Part shown: positions 11,651-24,543 of the stretch, in pieces
How positions within the stretch are numbered: position 1 is the first letter of the stretch
Layout of the letters: the number at the start of each line of letters is the position of its first letter
Source: Xestospongia muta
Lineage: Eukaryota; Porifera; Demospongiae; Haplosclerida; Petrosiidae
Direction of reading: 5' to 3'
Assembly: GCA_963693285.1 (NCBI GenBank)
Contig: OY848922.1
Coordinates: 6,684,923-6,748,922 of the forward strand
DNA: 64,000 nucleotides
Notes under the pieces: generated by a model
What the model was told of the DNA's origin: nothing
The model's input: only the letters and a program-made list of their open reading frames with translations
Databases searched by the model: none
Translations under genes and position numbers: made by a program

Positions 11651-13879
11651 GAACAAATTCATGTCCATAACTGATATCCTGACCACATGTCAGTTTATAT
11701 AGTAGATACTAACAGATAGTATTAGTAGTTGTGGGAGTATTATAACTGTGAATAAACATCTATCCATTTATCAATCCATTTATCCATTCATTTGTCCCAT
11801 TCATCCATCAATCTTCAATAGTTTAAGCTATGAGGCCACACCTATATTGTCGTGATGACACAGATAGTCACACATTTAATGATTAGATTTTAAATTCCAC
11901 AACTCATAAGTCAAAGAAGACAGTACAGACACTACAAACTACTTCAGAGGAAACAGTCCATAGATATGACCACAGCACTAGTACTCATCAATTAAATCCA
12001 GTAACTGCAAATATAATTTGTCCTCATAAATAAGTAAATCGTTGTACACATTCAATTCCTCTTTTTCATACATTTCCTTAAGTTATGCTATACTTAACCT
12101 CTCATTTATCAGTCCAACAGTACATTTACATGTAGGTCACTACATCCATACAGAAATTACATAGTTGTCACAATCATATTACAATCATACAAGGTGTAAC
12201 AAGCTTGAGACAACAATCTAGGTTCAGATTTGTGATTTAGTAGTCACTCACAGTCTACTTTGTCATAAAGTTGTAGTGAATGTTTACTTTATTGTAAACA
12301 ACCATGTACAGTGATTGTCAATAGTGCTAGCTAGGCCCCTATATATAGAATATCAAATTATAATATTATAAAAGTAACTATACCTCAATTGTCTAATTTA
12401 CTTAGCTTTTTATATTGTGGATGTTATTAAATGAATGAATAATTATCACAAGTCTAATTCACAATATATATAATACATATCATGTGGTATATTTCTATCA
12501 TGTTAATTATCAGACCTTGTTTATGTGTATATTATAAACAATATGATGAGAGTGTCTTGATCCACATGGTGGACTCTTACTTTATTTATGACATTGCATA
12601 CTCAAAGCCTCTTCAGTCACTTCTATTGATGATCCAGTACTACGTGTTTGGACTGCAAGACTTACAAAATGATACACCTGTAGTCATAGAGATTATGACA
12701 ATTCTAAGGAAGATGGACAGTAGTTTATAATTTTAAAGTAACTCTGAGTTATTATTGTGTACAGTTACTTGCATAATATGTATAGGTATTATAACATCAC
12801 TAAATATTTTGTTTACTTCTCTGAAGTTCTAACTTAGTTTATGTATAAGTAGCTTTTCTTAAATTTAAAAAAATGACTATTTATACTCACAAGAACTGCA
12901 ATACAGTTATAAGGTGTAAATATCAGTCTTACAATTACATTAGGGATAGAGTTTTTAAAGTGTATTGTATGAAACTATTTCAGTATAATTTTACACTCAC
13001 TTTCAACAGTGTATAAAAGTAATTATATCCAGTATCACTGTGATAATTTGCTAGAAGGTATCTGTAACTCACTACTAAAGCATTATCAACTAGTCTAAAC
13101 AATTATACAGTCAGTATTGATGATAGTGTTGAACAAGTATATCACACAGTTATGACTAACTTTAGTAAGTGTTTATGTCAAAACTAATGTGATATACAAG
13201 ATCACCACATTACATCATCAAGTTCGAAAAGAATTCAGTTCACAGGTAGCTTATTCCTCTACCTTGATATGGAAAGAGGTCTCTTCAATGTAAGGAGTAC
13301 TGAAATGAATTGTTATAGCAAAGATTGGCACGTCATCTGAATTTTAGAGATATTATATGGCTATTATTGTTATTAATACAATTATAAATATTAAGTATGT
13401 TAAAGGTAAATCTACATATATTGTTGCACATATTATTAGCTTATCCATTATACTTTGCTTAAAAATTCTTTTCATATGAAGTACACTGGTCTCACTAGCC
13501 ATACCCATTCACTCTTATAAAGTGGAAAGGGTTTGTTAGACTGTAAGTATGTATTTGTTCAGAAAACTACTGAAAGTTGGTGGACAATAAGGAACATTGT
13601 ATAAGTCATTGACAAATTAAAAGACAAGGAGTCAAAGGCTAACCATACTTTAAAAGTCAGAAGCTTAAACACTGAGAGGTTATAATTAGTCCAGTACCAC
13701 CTCCTGAATAATTCCCATACTTACAGTTGATAATTTATCCATGATAATAGACAATACTACCTAAAGTTAATGTTACCTTCACAAACTGTATCAGCCTCTT
13801 AGGACAGCTTTTAGGGATCAATAATTTGGATAGTAATTGAAAAATACAAGAGTATTAGCATGTCATTACCAATCACTTG
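11651..13879. other. Intergenic; no supported gene
   Basis: AT-rich. A plus-strand frame at 12482-12730 (82 residues, including DTPVVIEIMTILRKMDSSL) has a coding-like second half but no recognised family, splice context or start support. Confidence 0.35.
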
Positions 13880-15380
13880 AATTAATAATAAAATACCTTC
13901 ATTGAAAAGTTCTTTGTCTTTCTTGTCATTAAGAGTGAAGAAAAGCTCTTTCAGTTTAGGCCTATAACTAAGTTCCAATCAAGAATACACAACTGTTCTT
14001 TTTTCTAAGTCAGCCAAGTTTCTAATTAGCAAATGGATAGTAGTCTCTTCATCTAACATGATAATAGTTTGGATTGTCATCCTAAACAGAAAAAAAGAGC
14101 CAATTAACACATGTAAATAATCACAGTGTTAAAAGTGTTATTAATAACTCATTACTTTCCAAATATTCAAAGATGTGTATTGCTCAAGGATTTCCATAAC
14201 TGGAGGTTAAATATATCTTATCCATTTCCATCTACTAGATAATGTTCTGCTATCAAAGACTCTAGTGTAGCAAGACAACAGTCTCTTCTTTCTTTTATAA
14301 CACTCCTGTTGTAACATAGCCACATTTGTTGTTAACATAATTATCATTATCTAAATCATCAATGTGGTATTTGTGTCATTCCAACATGTTTTGAGATCTT
14401 CCATCATTTTGGAAATGGTTCAATAGTAACAGTAAATGTTTTAGAAGCAGGTGGAAGATAAAAAACTATCAGTCACATAAGTTAGCTTTCCAATTACCCT
14501 GAGAAATGAACAAACTTCATAGCAAATACAAAATGAAAATTTGTCACACTTACATAACAATTAGAATTAATTTAACTCTATTTTCTGCATAGGTTTCAAT
14601 CTCTTTACAAACATACAGTGTTGTACTGATCACTTAAAGGGTTTCTTGTATGTACCATTATTAATGTAGATAGATCTTGAATAATCCTTGTTCTAATATC
14701 TCACCTGTGGCTAAGACTTCATCTGTCTGGAAAGAGAAAGCAGAGGGTATCACAAATGTGTGATGTTAATTTCACATGTAATACTAAAAGTCAAGGAACA
14801 AGGATTGTCAAATAGAGATATTTGCTGTACAAACTTCAGTATAGTTAACTGGTTATCCAGGTAATTGATGTGCTAGTATTTTCTCAGCAACTTCTTTGAG
14901 CTGTCCATCACCTATTGAAAGAAACGTTTAGCCATTGATCGAAAGATTTGGAAGTTGTTCAAAACTGTATGGAGGATTCCTTCGGATTATAGAAATGCAA
15001 GTAGTCTATCAGCCAATAAATATTCCAAGACAGCACTATTTACCATTGAACAAAGATTATGCAGTTGTTGTGATAACGCAGGTTCAAAATTCCTATTGCG
15101 CATGCTCGTATTTTTTCGAGGGCATTATTTAGAATTTAGACACTACTGGTATGCTGAATCTGTCGTGCTGTTATCTTTCTTGTACATGTAGCCCATGGAT
15201 CTTTCAAACGTTAAAGTCTATCCGCTCTGGTCACTCCTACTACCAAGTATTATGTACTTTTTAGACATATCTGAGAGGTCCATGCATACAGACTCGGCTT
15301 CTGTATCACCTGTTGTCTGAGTGGTTCTCAAAAAGATTTTAAAAACGTTCACTATTTTCAGGAACAATGTGTATGATATC
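13880..15380 (-). pseudogene. Coding-like minus-strand islands, probably a decayed split gene
   Basis: Several short islands look like exons with splice signals. They include an acceptor TTTCTGTTTAG near 14095 followed by LDEETTIHLLIRNLADLEKR, then in another frame KLKELFFTLNDKKDKELFNE ending at a GTATTT donor near 13897. A 22-nt exon near 14709-14730 (TTTCCAG|ACAGATGAAG..|GTGAGA) and a stretch reading GDGQLKEVAEKILAHQLPG near 14858-14912 follow. Frames shift between islands. I do not recognise the family. Confidence 0.25.
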
Positions 15381-17019
15381 CACACAGAATTTGAATATGT
15401 TCTTCAATCTACTATGGCTTGTTCCTTTCAAGACAGAAATCCAGGTGACCCTGATCACTGATTGAATCTTGAAACTGACTCATTCCATAACATAATGTCA
15501 CTGTACTTTTAAATGAGTCTCAACCTTTTTCAGAACTTGTCTAGAATATTAGAATTGTTTCTGTATACCCTCCAAGTGGCCCTTTGCTGTTTGCAAGATC
15601 TACAATAGAGATCAAAAGCAATTCAGGTACCATACTCCTAATTATCCTAAGTACTCATACTGTACTTTAGTACAGTGTTCTACCTTACAACATATGTATA
15701 CTTTGAATGTATGTAATACTTTGTATCTCTGTTATAACAGAGTGGGAGCTTACCAGAAACTAATTCTTTAGTGGAATATTCATACTTCTCACAACTGTTG
15801 TACTGTTTCTCTGACACTGTCAACATAATATGACATTGGCTTATTAATGAATACATGAGGTAAGTATTGATTCCAAACACTGTAAAATATGTTCTTAGAA
15901 TACTGTATTTGCTGGTTGTTAGGTACATATGGTTATTAAGTACATACTGTTTGTTAAGCGCACACATTTATCTTGGTCAGAACTCTTTTTTATTAAGTGC
16001 TTAATGAATTATTAATAAGCAATATGCATGACCAATAATAAATCCATCTTTCATCACAGATATAGCAAAATGGTTATGTTCATTTGCTTACTCTTTCACT
16101 AATAGAAAAACTTCTTCAATTGAATGCGTCCATATTTTTTTTGTAAATGTGACTACCTCGAATTACAATGTCAAATGAGAACTCAGTAGAAACACCAGCC
16201 ATATCTTCCACGTGTTCAAGTGAGAACCACACTCAGAAAAGTGACATCACCTGCAAAGGCTATTAGTCAAGCACATATTCTTATTTAGTATATATTTTCT
16301 TCTTGTGGAGATACAGGTGCATGTGCTTAATAACTAGCAAATATGATAAAGTCTGTAATTTGTTGTCTCAGTAGATTATACAGTGTTCACAATATACAGC
16401 TTGCTTACATGTACTTGAGAGTAAAAGTTGAAAATCCATACAATTGTATAGAGGTATTCTGCCTACAAAATATATGAGTAATCCCTAAATCCCTCAGCAT
16501 AATATTGAATACAAACAGACTTTGATACCTCTTCATGACTAAACACATTAACAGGCTGTCATTCTATATCAATAATAATAACACAGCAATTGTCTCATGT
16601 TTGTTAATAAACATTGTTTCTATTCCATCCTTTATGTAGTTGTCTCTGATAGTGTCCTGGAGGTAAATACCTTCTAACCCATGAACTAATAGAAACAATT
16701 TTTGGCAAATCTAGTAAGACAAAGACTTTATTGATTCTGTTTTGATTGTTTCACTGTACCATTACTTCATTATGACTGAAAGTACTTGCTACTTTATTTT
16801 GTTCCCTAGGAACATACCTCATACCTGTTGTCACTTCTTCAATGCTAATATTGGGAAATAGTTATCACATGACTATGAGGTCAAATTTAGCTTTACACAA
16901 TTCAGTCATGTCACATCTAACATTATGAAGGTACTTTTTAATTAAGTTTATGTAGCACATTACTTTACACCCACAACTATTACTGTTAAAATTATTTGGA
17001 TATACTATGTCTTGTTTGT
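15381..17019. other. Intergenic; no supported gene
   Basis: AT-rich. A segment near 15585-15680 (GCAAGATCTACAATAGAGAT) resembles 20550-20650, so it belongs to the same ancient duplication network. Confidence 0.4.
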
Positions 17020-17516
17020 CCATCAGGTCAGATTAAATACTCCTATCTGACAACTCCATGTTGTTCTATTGTCATAACTCCAAATGATCATTTACAATTT
17101 GGATGGATATGGTTGTCAGTTAAATGATCTTATTATGTCACCATCTTATGGTCAAGTTATAAATGGTCAAGATAAACCTATAAAGTTGTGAAAGTGGCAA
17201 GAGCTAATAAAATAGGTGTCCTATGTCCATGATATTCTGCACTTACTAACTACTTATAAAGATGACAGTTATGACTATACTGTCTTCATACGTTGCCATA
17301 GGAACTTCAAAATGACAAGTAAATATAGTAAGTAAGCTAGGTACCCAAACTCCACCCACTTATAATACTGATTATAACTCATCACTATTGCAGGTTACAT
17401 AATTAGTATAGACCTCTTGAGTGCTAAATATTTTCATACATAAACTGTATTGTATCTAATATGTTAGACCCACCCATATAGGTAAAGTTTAAGCTGTTGG
17501 CCATTTTGGAGTCCTT

Positions 17517-17940
17517 ATGGCTACTGGAGGTTCACACTCAAGTTATATTTCAATGCTTTCTGGGGCCAATAGGACACAATATATTGAAAAAGTGGAACAT
17601 TTTAGTGATAAAGGTTCAGTGTGGATATAGATCCATACCAGATCAAAGACTGGATAGATGAAATAGAGTTGTGGCCACCAGTTGATTTGGAACAATATAT
17701 TCGTATTTCATTGACACTGACGGGACTTATATCAAAGAGAAACTGCAAGCATACAAAAGTCTCAAAGCATACAACTGCTATAGCAGGTAAATGCCTTCCC
17801 TATTGCATACCTTCAGTTTGCTTGTTTTTCATAGTGGATGAGTACAGACTGTTTATTTGCACGTTATGGAGTCAACTGGTGTGTATTTGTTGAAAGCAAT
17901 TGTGAGTCCTTCCCAGAGGCTCAATGACCAGGTACATGTA
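17517..17940 (+). pseudogene. Broken SWIM/YqaJ-associated protein gene fragment of the transposon
   Basis: From ATG 17517 a frame reads MATGGSHSSYISML and onward, then hits a stop near 17612. The neighbouring frame continues with DPYQIKDWIDEIELWPPVDL, and another with KEKLQAYKSLKAYNCYS to a donor at 17787. After a short intron (acceptor CATAG at 17831-17834) it reads HVMESTGVYLLKAIVSPSQR and LNDQ. The WP..., KAYKSL.AYN and PSQRLND strings are typical of the N-terminal part of invertebrate proteins carrying SWIM or YqaJ-like domains. At least two frameshifts and the loss of the C-terminal nuclease region make it non-functional. Confidence 0.55.
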
Positions 17941-18504
17941 GCTTGGACCACTATCATTAACTTCATTGTGACCACTATTTTTAACTGAATCATTTTGACC
18001 ACTATCTTCAACATGAGTGTCATAACTGTAACCACTTCCACTACAGTCTGTATTTCCAGAATTGGTATCTAGGCTGGTTTCACTTGCATCAAATGGTACG
18101 TTATTTACCTTGTCACTACATTTGCCCTTCTTACATTTTTTTAATGTAATTACAACTTCATTCTGTTTAGACCTTGAAACATCCCTTAAGTAACAGGAGC
18201 TATGAGTATCTGCATTTCTTTGATCTTTTGTATACACAAACACTGTTGGAGCATAATCAATGAGCCATGGATCATCTGTGTGCCTTCCCACAATATTTTA
18301 TTAACACTATTTTTAAATACATGCTGACTTACCTCTCACAAAATGATCACTACATGCACGAGAATGTTCAGAAGGCCACAATTCTCTTGTCTGAGTGCAT
18401 TTATCCATTTATTTTTCTTCTTTATATCTTTATGAAACGGATAAAATGATACCATGGCTTTTCCTTGAAGGTTATTATAGCCAATAGCGCAACAGTAAGG
18501 GATT
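17872..18504 (-). pseudogene. Broken THAP-domain transposase N-terminus
   Basis: On the minus strand from about 18504 the sequence reads CCAIGYNNLQGKAMVSFYPF then HKDIKKKNKWINALRQ, and in a shifted frame ELWPSEHSRACSDHFVRG to a GTAAGT donor at 18332. KKWI-like and CSDHF motifs are hallmarks of the C2CH THAP zinc finger. The second zinc Cys is replaced by Tyr and the frame is broken. A following stretch (DDPWLIDYAPTVFVYTK, open to 17872) fits the segment after a THAP domain. The catalytic region is absent. Confidence 0.6.
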
Positions 18505-19941
18505 GGTTTATTGTGAAAGGACCTTCAATCCAAAATGGTGGATAAAAATTTTATTAAATTTTTTTCTCATTAGATACAAAACGGTAACATATGAATATAT
18601 TTAGCACTCACGATGTCTATACTATGTAAGTGACTTTGTAAATGATTGTGATGACAATGTATCCTACATTACTGTTGATATATAAGACTAACTGATCTGT
18701 CATTCAATAGTATGTAGTGTACACAGTCAACACTTCATTTATTCATTCAGAAGAGATAATTTTTCTTTATTAGCTTTAACTCCTCTGTTCATAATATGTA
18801 GTGTTATATTCCTGTTAAATGTATAAATTATGTCTCATGTACATGTCTATGTACCTTTGATATGTAAGTTTTGTTCAACATGATCATGATACAAACAATT
18901 CACTTATCATTGTAGAAATACATAGGGTCAGACCTATACATGTTTTAGAAAGGAGGCTTCATTTTCTACACATAATGTCACTAAACTTTACATAGTGTGG
19001 TTAGAATACATACATACATTAGTCTGTTTGATAAAACCTCTGTAGCAATTACTGCGTCTAAACATTAAAGTAACATGTGTTGCCATGACAACCATTCCTT
19101 TGAATTAGACATGCCTTAACTTTTCGTGATCAGTTCATTGTCATATCACTACAAAGAGAGATAAACTGAATTTACAACTGTCTCTGTATGTAATGAGGAG
19201 GATATAGTGAAGGACATAACTTATACACACACCAGTCTAGTGTGAGTACATGTACATATATTATATCAGTATGGTTCTTATAGTGTGTACAGTTGATATA
19301 ATAAATTAACCACAAACACTCTAATGATTTTCCTTATAAAACAAATGATGTTGTCAAGTATAAAAACTACTATGTCAATATATCTATTTATATTACTATC
19401 ATTAGTTCATCAATGTATCTTATATATCTTATTCCTTATGACTTCACTCTCTACTTTGTCATCTATTCCATTAAGTCATACATCTACATGTATCTATGAG
19501 ACCTTCATTCATTATTTGATACATTCATTATCTAATTGTACATTAAATACATTAATATGACAAGATGTATGTACAGTATTTGATATACACATCAAATTAA
19601 TTTATTGTGATATGAGGATATCATATATAGTGAGGGTGGTCACATAAGTGTGCTCAAGAGATAGATTCACCCTCAAAACAAAATTTATCAAAGACTAACA
19701 TTAGTGACTGTCCTTCCCATTGAACCATAAAACATAAATTGATAGTAATTCCGATTGTGAAACTCAATACATCAATACATATCATCTATAGTACATGACT
19801 ACATGTTGTATTACATTCCCTATTATTGAGAAATATATTAGAATATACTAAGAGAGATCCAGTCAAAGGACAACAACTTCAGACTAGGTGAGATAAGACC
19901 AAATCAACTATAACAAACTTACTATGTACGTTTAAGTTAAA

Positions 19942-19945
<4 letters not shown>

Positions 19946-20036
<91 letters not shown>
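19946..20036. repeat. (CT)n followed by (TA)n microsatellite
   Basis: About 59 nt of CT dinucleotides (19946-20004) followed by about 28 nt of TA (20009-20036). Confidence 0.95.
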
Positions 20037-20038
<2 letters not shown>

Positions 20039-22008
20039 TTATATGTATCTATCACTGTCTCACTCTTGACTCTACAGGAAGATCAATCAGTTAATCATAT
20101 TGAACGGTTGAGATTGCATCACATCACTAAATGGTATAGATATTGTAGTAGACAGTTACAATACTATTACCACAGTCAGTAATTCAATGTACATGTACAT
20201 ACATACAATATTTAATACATTTGTTATAGTAATGCTTTACAATAGATACCAATGATTTCACCTCTCCTCAGTTTTGGAAAGTATATGGGTCATCGTTGAT
20301 TAGTTTATTTGGAAAATGCACCTGTTGAACAAATCATCATCAAATGTGTTCTAATAGATAACTAATCTGTTGGACATAATCAAAACTATAGCGAGCTGTA
20401 ATGTTCAGTGGAATGACTGGTTATGTGAGTGGAGTAGAAAGGTATTTTCACAGTAAGGTATGCCTTTAAATGATTGTTGGTACTTTTTCAGAACTATTCT
20501 TTTATAACCTTGTTTTATCTGTACAGACTTCAATCGATCCCTTGCTTTTTGCAAGATCAAGAATAGAGATTAAAAGCAAATCAGGTATCAGAATCCCTAG
20601 AATCCTAATCTTACTAAGAAGTAGCACTATACTTTAGTACAATGTTGTACAATGTTGTGTCAACATTTATTTAGATTATGCTGACAATTCATCATCTTCA
20701 AATTCTTCTAAGTGACTTGATTCTTCCATTCCATCACCACACTCCTTCTTGCCATTTTTGTCATTGTTTTTTTTTTAATTTTATTATTTACAATAAAATT
20801 GAAACAATGCTCATCTACATGTATGTATTCTCTTACCTTCTAGAAATATTGTTGTTTTCAAAGTATTCATCAAATAAAGTTAAATGACTATCCTTGTTAT
20901 CACTTGGTAGTACAGCATTGTTAAGAAGATGAGCTATTCTCTATATACTGGTGATGGATACTGGAAGCTATTAATTAAAATTCAAACAATGTCACATGAA
21001 TTTATTGTCATCATAGTACTACAAAGTCTTTAATCACCGTGTCTCAAATTGTCATTTACTCGTGTGGTTTGTATGTCTTGGCATAAAAGGAAGCTGTACG
21101 TACTATACAAGTACTGTTTCTGATTATTATAAAAACAGACAAATTATGTTATGTTTTTTTATTAGCTCAATTATATTGTCAACCACATCCTTTCTACCAT
21201 ATGTCAGTTTATATAGTAGTAGTGTAATATGTAATGTTAATCTGCAACTAATAGACAATACTAAATCTTAGTCATAGTGGGTATACTTGTAACATTAAAA
21301 TTAAGCCATGTGTGAAATATAGATCATACATATATTTTAAGTTTCATTGTCAAGGGAATATGTCTGTCTAATTAGTAGAATATCAATTTATTTATTTATT
21401 AACTGGTCTTGAATATAAGTTTAAAGATGAAACACTATTGTTAAGATTTAATACATAAGAAATTACTAGGCAACCAGAAACAAATTTCACCCATTAAGCA
21501 AAATATAGTAATATTGTTTCAATCAATCTTCTAGTTTTCACTTATCCATTCATCAATTTATAAATTCATCATACATGATGTTATCTATATTCATCTATGT
21601 CTACTTATTGATTATACTCAGTATAAAGACACTACCTAACACTATGTTTAATTTCTCAAATTTAACATACACATATAAATGTATAAGGGACTTTAGTAAG
21701 GCACAACATACTACATACAATGTACTTTATATGACAAATGTGTACATGTAATGATACTTATTATACCAATGACAATTTTTATATAATTTGTATACAAATA
21801 GTATTATTATTGTGCATATATACATGTGTGTCTCGACTATCTTATAAAGTATTATTATAAGCTTGATGAATGTTGTTTATTTGATTTATATAAACTATAA
21901 AAGAGATATATATATTAATGAAAATGATAAAGCATACATAGTATGTAATACAGCAGTAATAATTACTTATATACTTATAATTCTATTGCATACATGTGCA
22001 TATCTCAC
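20037..22008. other. Region 3' of gene B; expected downstream exons missing
   Basis: Genes C and D carry a 445-nt exon and Death-domain exons close behind the COR exon. None is found here on the minus strand. The sequence is AT-rich without recognised genes. Confidence 0.5.
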
Positions 22009-23847
22009 CTGAGAAACTACTTTTGTTTCAAAAGCAACTATCATTGGATCACATGTTTCTTTAAAAACTGCAATGTGCTTGTCTGTCATCTGATGTGGTG
22101 GTAGAACAACTGGCATGAAATATTTCTGTGGAAGTTCAGCTGAGAAAATAGGAGCAATAATACAAAGATATTGAAGTAATTTAAGAAACTTCTCAGAAAA
22201 TAATGGAGGCAAAAAAGGTAAGCAAAGCTTATTTAATAAACAGGCATCAAAAATGCCATCTTCACGAAATATGTGTTGAGTTTCTAACTGCAAAAAATGT
22301 CCCTTTGGTAAAATAACTTTAAAGTAATCAACAAACGAAACTCGTATTAGAGCTGAAAGCATATCTAGGAGATACTGAGGATTAGTAAAAATTATATTAG
22401 GCAAAACTGCTGGGAAATGAAGAAACAACGCCATTGAGTGTAAATACGTAACTGACTTTAGCACATCATCTCTATTCATGCTAAAATTAAATCCTATAGC
22501 ACAACAAGACTCCAAAGAGATCATTCCATGATCATTTTGTGAAGCCTCCTCTTTTACACGTAATTCAAACATATACCAACATACTGGTATAGGTATAGGG
22601 ACAGCAACAACGTTTTGAAAAGCCATAATACGTTCACGAATAGAAGAGGATATCTTCTCACGATTTAACCTGCAAAGATTATCTACTGGAAATATCACCT
22701 CTTCTGTTGATTCGTTATAAAAAATGAGGCAATCACGAAATTCATTCAATGAAGCTAGTATTTGGGCATTCTTTTTGGGTAGAGATTCGATAAGTGGCCA
22801 AAATTTTGTTTTGTCATAGTATGTGCCGATAATCATAAAAAGTGGTCGCAAAATTAGGCTCTGATTGCCATCTACAACAGCCATGCTCTTAGCAGCAGCT
22901 ACTGAACGTACAAAATGCTCTATAAGCTGAATGTTTGTCATTTGTAGTTCACTAGGTTGATTGAGTAATTTACCATTTTGTGAGTAAAAAAACTTAGGCT
23001 TATCAGATAAATTTTGTTTTAAATTCGTGCAAATTATGTTGATTGTGTTGCCACGAATAAATGCTCGTGATACGTCAGCAAATTGTGGTTGGCCCCCACT
23101 ATCAAGAATATTTATCCAAGTGGCTTTATGAAGGTTTTCTGAAATCCCTTGCTCTACAAGAACATCGACCATTTCATCAGTGTAGCTGTCAGGATCAGTT
23201 AATAACGTACTTTGATGTGACAGTGTTATAGGACTGGCAGTATTATCAGATGCAAAGATGCCGCATTTAACATTGGATGAGCCACAGTAGAAATTTTAGT
23301 GGTTTCCACAATGACTTAGCATCAACATCAGAAGATAATGATATAGTTTTTGAGGGCATAATAGTTGAACTATTACAGATAGGAGAAACGTCTGCAGTAT
23401 CAACAGATGAGCTATAACCTTCTTTAACATCAGAAGAGCTATTACTTCCTTCAAATGGTTTGAGCTGCTTGGATGAATTTCCAGTGACATAACTAGTCAA
23501 TTGTGATGGCAAGCTGGTAGATGTTGCTGCATTTTCTAAAGTAGGATCATTTAATTCATGTAACAGTTGTTCAATAGAACGAATAGAATCAGATAACATC
23601 TTCAATAGGTCACGTCTAGTAACTCTATCCCAGATTTTGCCTTTTTTCTTTTCAGCTACTCTCTCAAAAGCACGAACAGGTCTTGTTGCTAATGCTGTAC
23701 TATGATGAACTCTTGGTGCAGGCCAGTTGAAGAGCAATGATTTAAATGATGTTTTACCAATGCAAGGTGGTCCCATAAGAACAAGTCTCATGTTTCTGAG
23801 ATAGACTTTGCCTTTATAGAGACCTTTTTTGAAGAGTTTTCTTAGTC
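22009..23847 (-). pseudogene. Gene B ROC-COR exon (frameshifted)
   Basis: 1839 nt against 1850 in gene D. The P-loop frame runs from 23847 to a stop at 23267. The G3-COR frame can be read from about 23290 to 22009, overlapping it. The COR part (WYMFELRVKEEAS, LHSMALFLHFPAVL, NPQYLLDMLSALIRVSFVD) is well preserved, so the break is recent or is a sequencing error. The frame difference equals one extra base. Confidence 0.8.
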
Positions 23848-23920
23848 CTATATAAAAAAAATGTAATTGCAATAATAAAATTAGAATATTATATATTATC
23901 AAATGCAAGGTAATGTTAAG

Positions 23921-23923
<3 letters not shown>

Positions 23924-23976
<53 letters not shown>
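23924..23976. repeat. (TA)n microsatellite
   Basis: About 53 nt of alternating TA lies in the intron between the last ankyrin exon and the ROC exon of gene B. Confidence 0.95.
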
Positions 23977-23980
<4 letters not shown>

Positions 23981-23991
23981 ATCAAACTTAC

Positions 23992-24051
23992 TTTCATCAG
24001 TGAAAGTACGTGCAGTTCCTGCATTTGCTAAGTCAAGTGGTGTCTTACCAT
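23992..24051 (-). pseudogene. Gene B last ankyrin half-repeat exon, acceptor damaged
   Basis: Reads (D)GKTPLDLANAGTARTFTDE with donor GTAAGT. In gene D the equivalent exon starts GATGG after TAG and ends in phase 1. Here only CAAGATGG is present, so one base is missing at the junction. Confidence 0.65.
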
Positions 24052-24444
24052 CTTGAATAATAAAAAATAGAATATTAATAGATAATAGAATTATACAAAA
24101 AAAAATTAAAAAATGATTATAAACGTAAGCAATTTAACATTACTCCTTGTTTTACATATTTATTGATGAGCTTATATTGTGTGATATATTATTACTATGT
24201 GTGTTGTTATAATTAATTTATTAAACAATGTTAGCAAGAAATGTAACTACACTATAAATAATAATAATAATAATAATAATTATCAATACAAAATGAATGT
24301 TGGAGACTTAGTATATTTTTATAAGATAGTTTATTAGCTTGTGTTCACAAATCAAACTGGTCATTGTCTAAGGAATTATATTCATAGGTTGGTAATTGTA
24401 TTGGGAAATACATTAGAGTAAAATTATACAACAATCTATCATAC

Positions 24445-24543
24445 CTTATTGACAGCATCAATATCAGCACCACTTCTAGCTAATAATGTGATGATCTCTA
24501 CATGATTTTTGGAGGCTGCAAAATGTAATGCAGTCCAGCCATC
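24445..24543 (-). CDS. Gene B ankyrin exon
   Basis: A 99-nt phase-0 exon encodes DGWTALHFAASKNHVEIITL followed by LARSGADIDAVNK. The acceptor is TAG and the donor GTATGA. It is similar to 30508-30606, including flanking intron (24198 onward resembles 30268 onward). Confidence 0.8.

Larger units (their letters stand above)
17411..18617. mobile_element. Decayed THAP-type DNA transposon (ISL2EU-like), 1.2 kb
   Basis: The ends are imperfect inverted repeats of about 50 bp. The left end begins GACCTCTTGAGTGCTAAATA and the complement of the right end begins GACATCGTGAGTGCTAAATA; both continue to a shared GTATCTAAT. The flanks carry TATA at 17407-17410 and 18618-18621. The unoccupied site in the duplicate (10421-10424) has a single TATA, so the duplication is 4 bp, or 2 bp (TA) if the termini are read as TAGAC. 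Inside are a broken THAP-domain gene on the minus strand and a broken gene on the plus strand resembling the SWIM/YqaJ-associated companion protein. That pair is reported for ISL2EU elements, so the family name is inference. Confidence 0.8.
17020..19850. repeat. Segmental duplication copy 2, interrupted by a DNA transposon
   Basis: Homologous to about 10040-11650. The homology breaks exactly at 17410 and resumes at 18618/18622, the limits of an inserted element. It fades after about 19800. Confidence 0.85.

Noticed and set aside
14935..15191. Two overlapping plus-strand frames with coding-like segments
   Set aside because: Neither has splice support or a recognised family, and two overlapping frames cannot both be real.
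19324..19560. 78-residue plus-strand frame in duplication copy 2
   Set aside because: Not kept open in copy 1 (11.16-11.40 kb), and the composition is that of AT-rich non-coding DNA.
19946..20036. CT/TA tract considered as a regulatory element
   Set aside because: A plain microsatellite; no adjacent gene start supports a promoter role.
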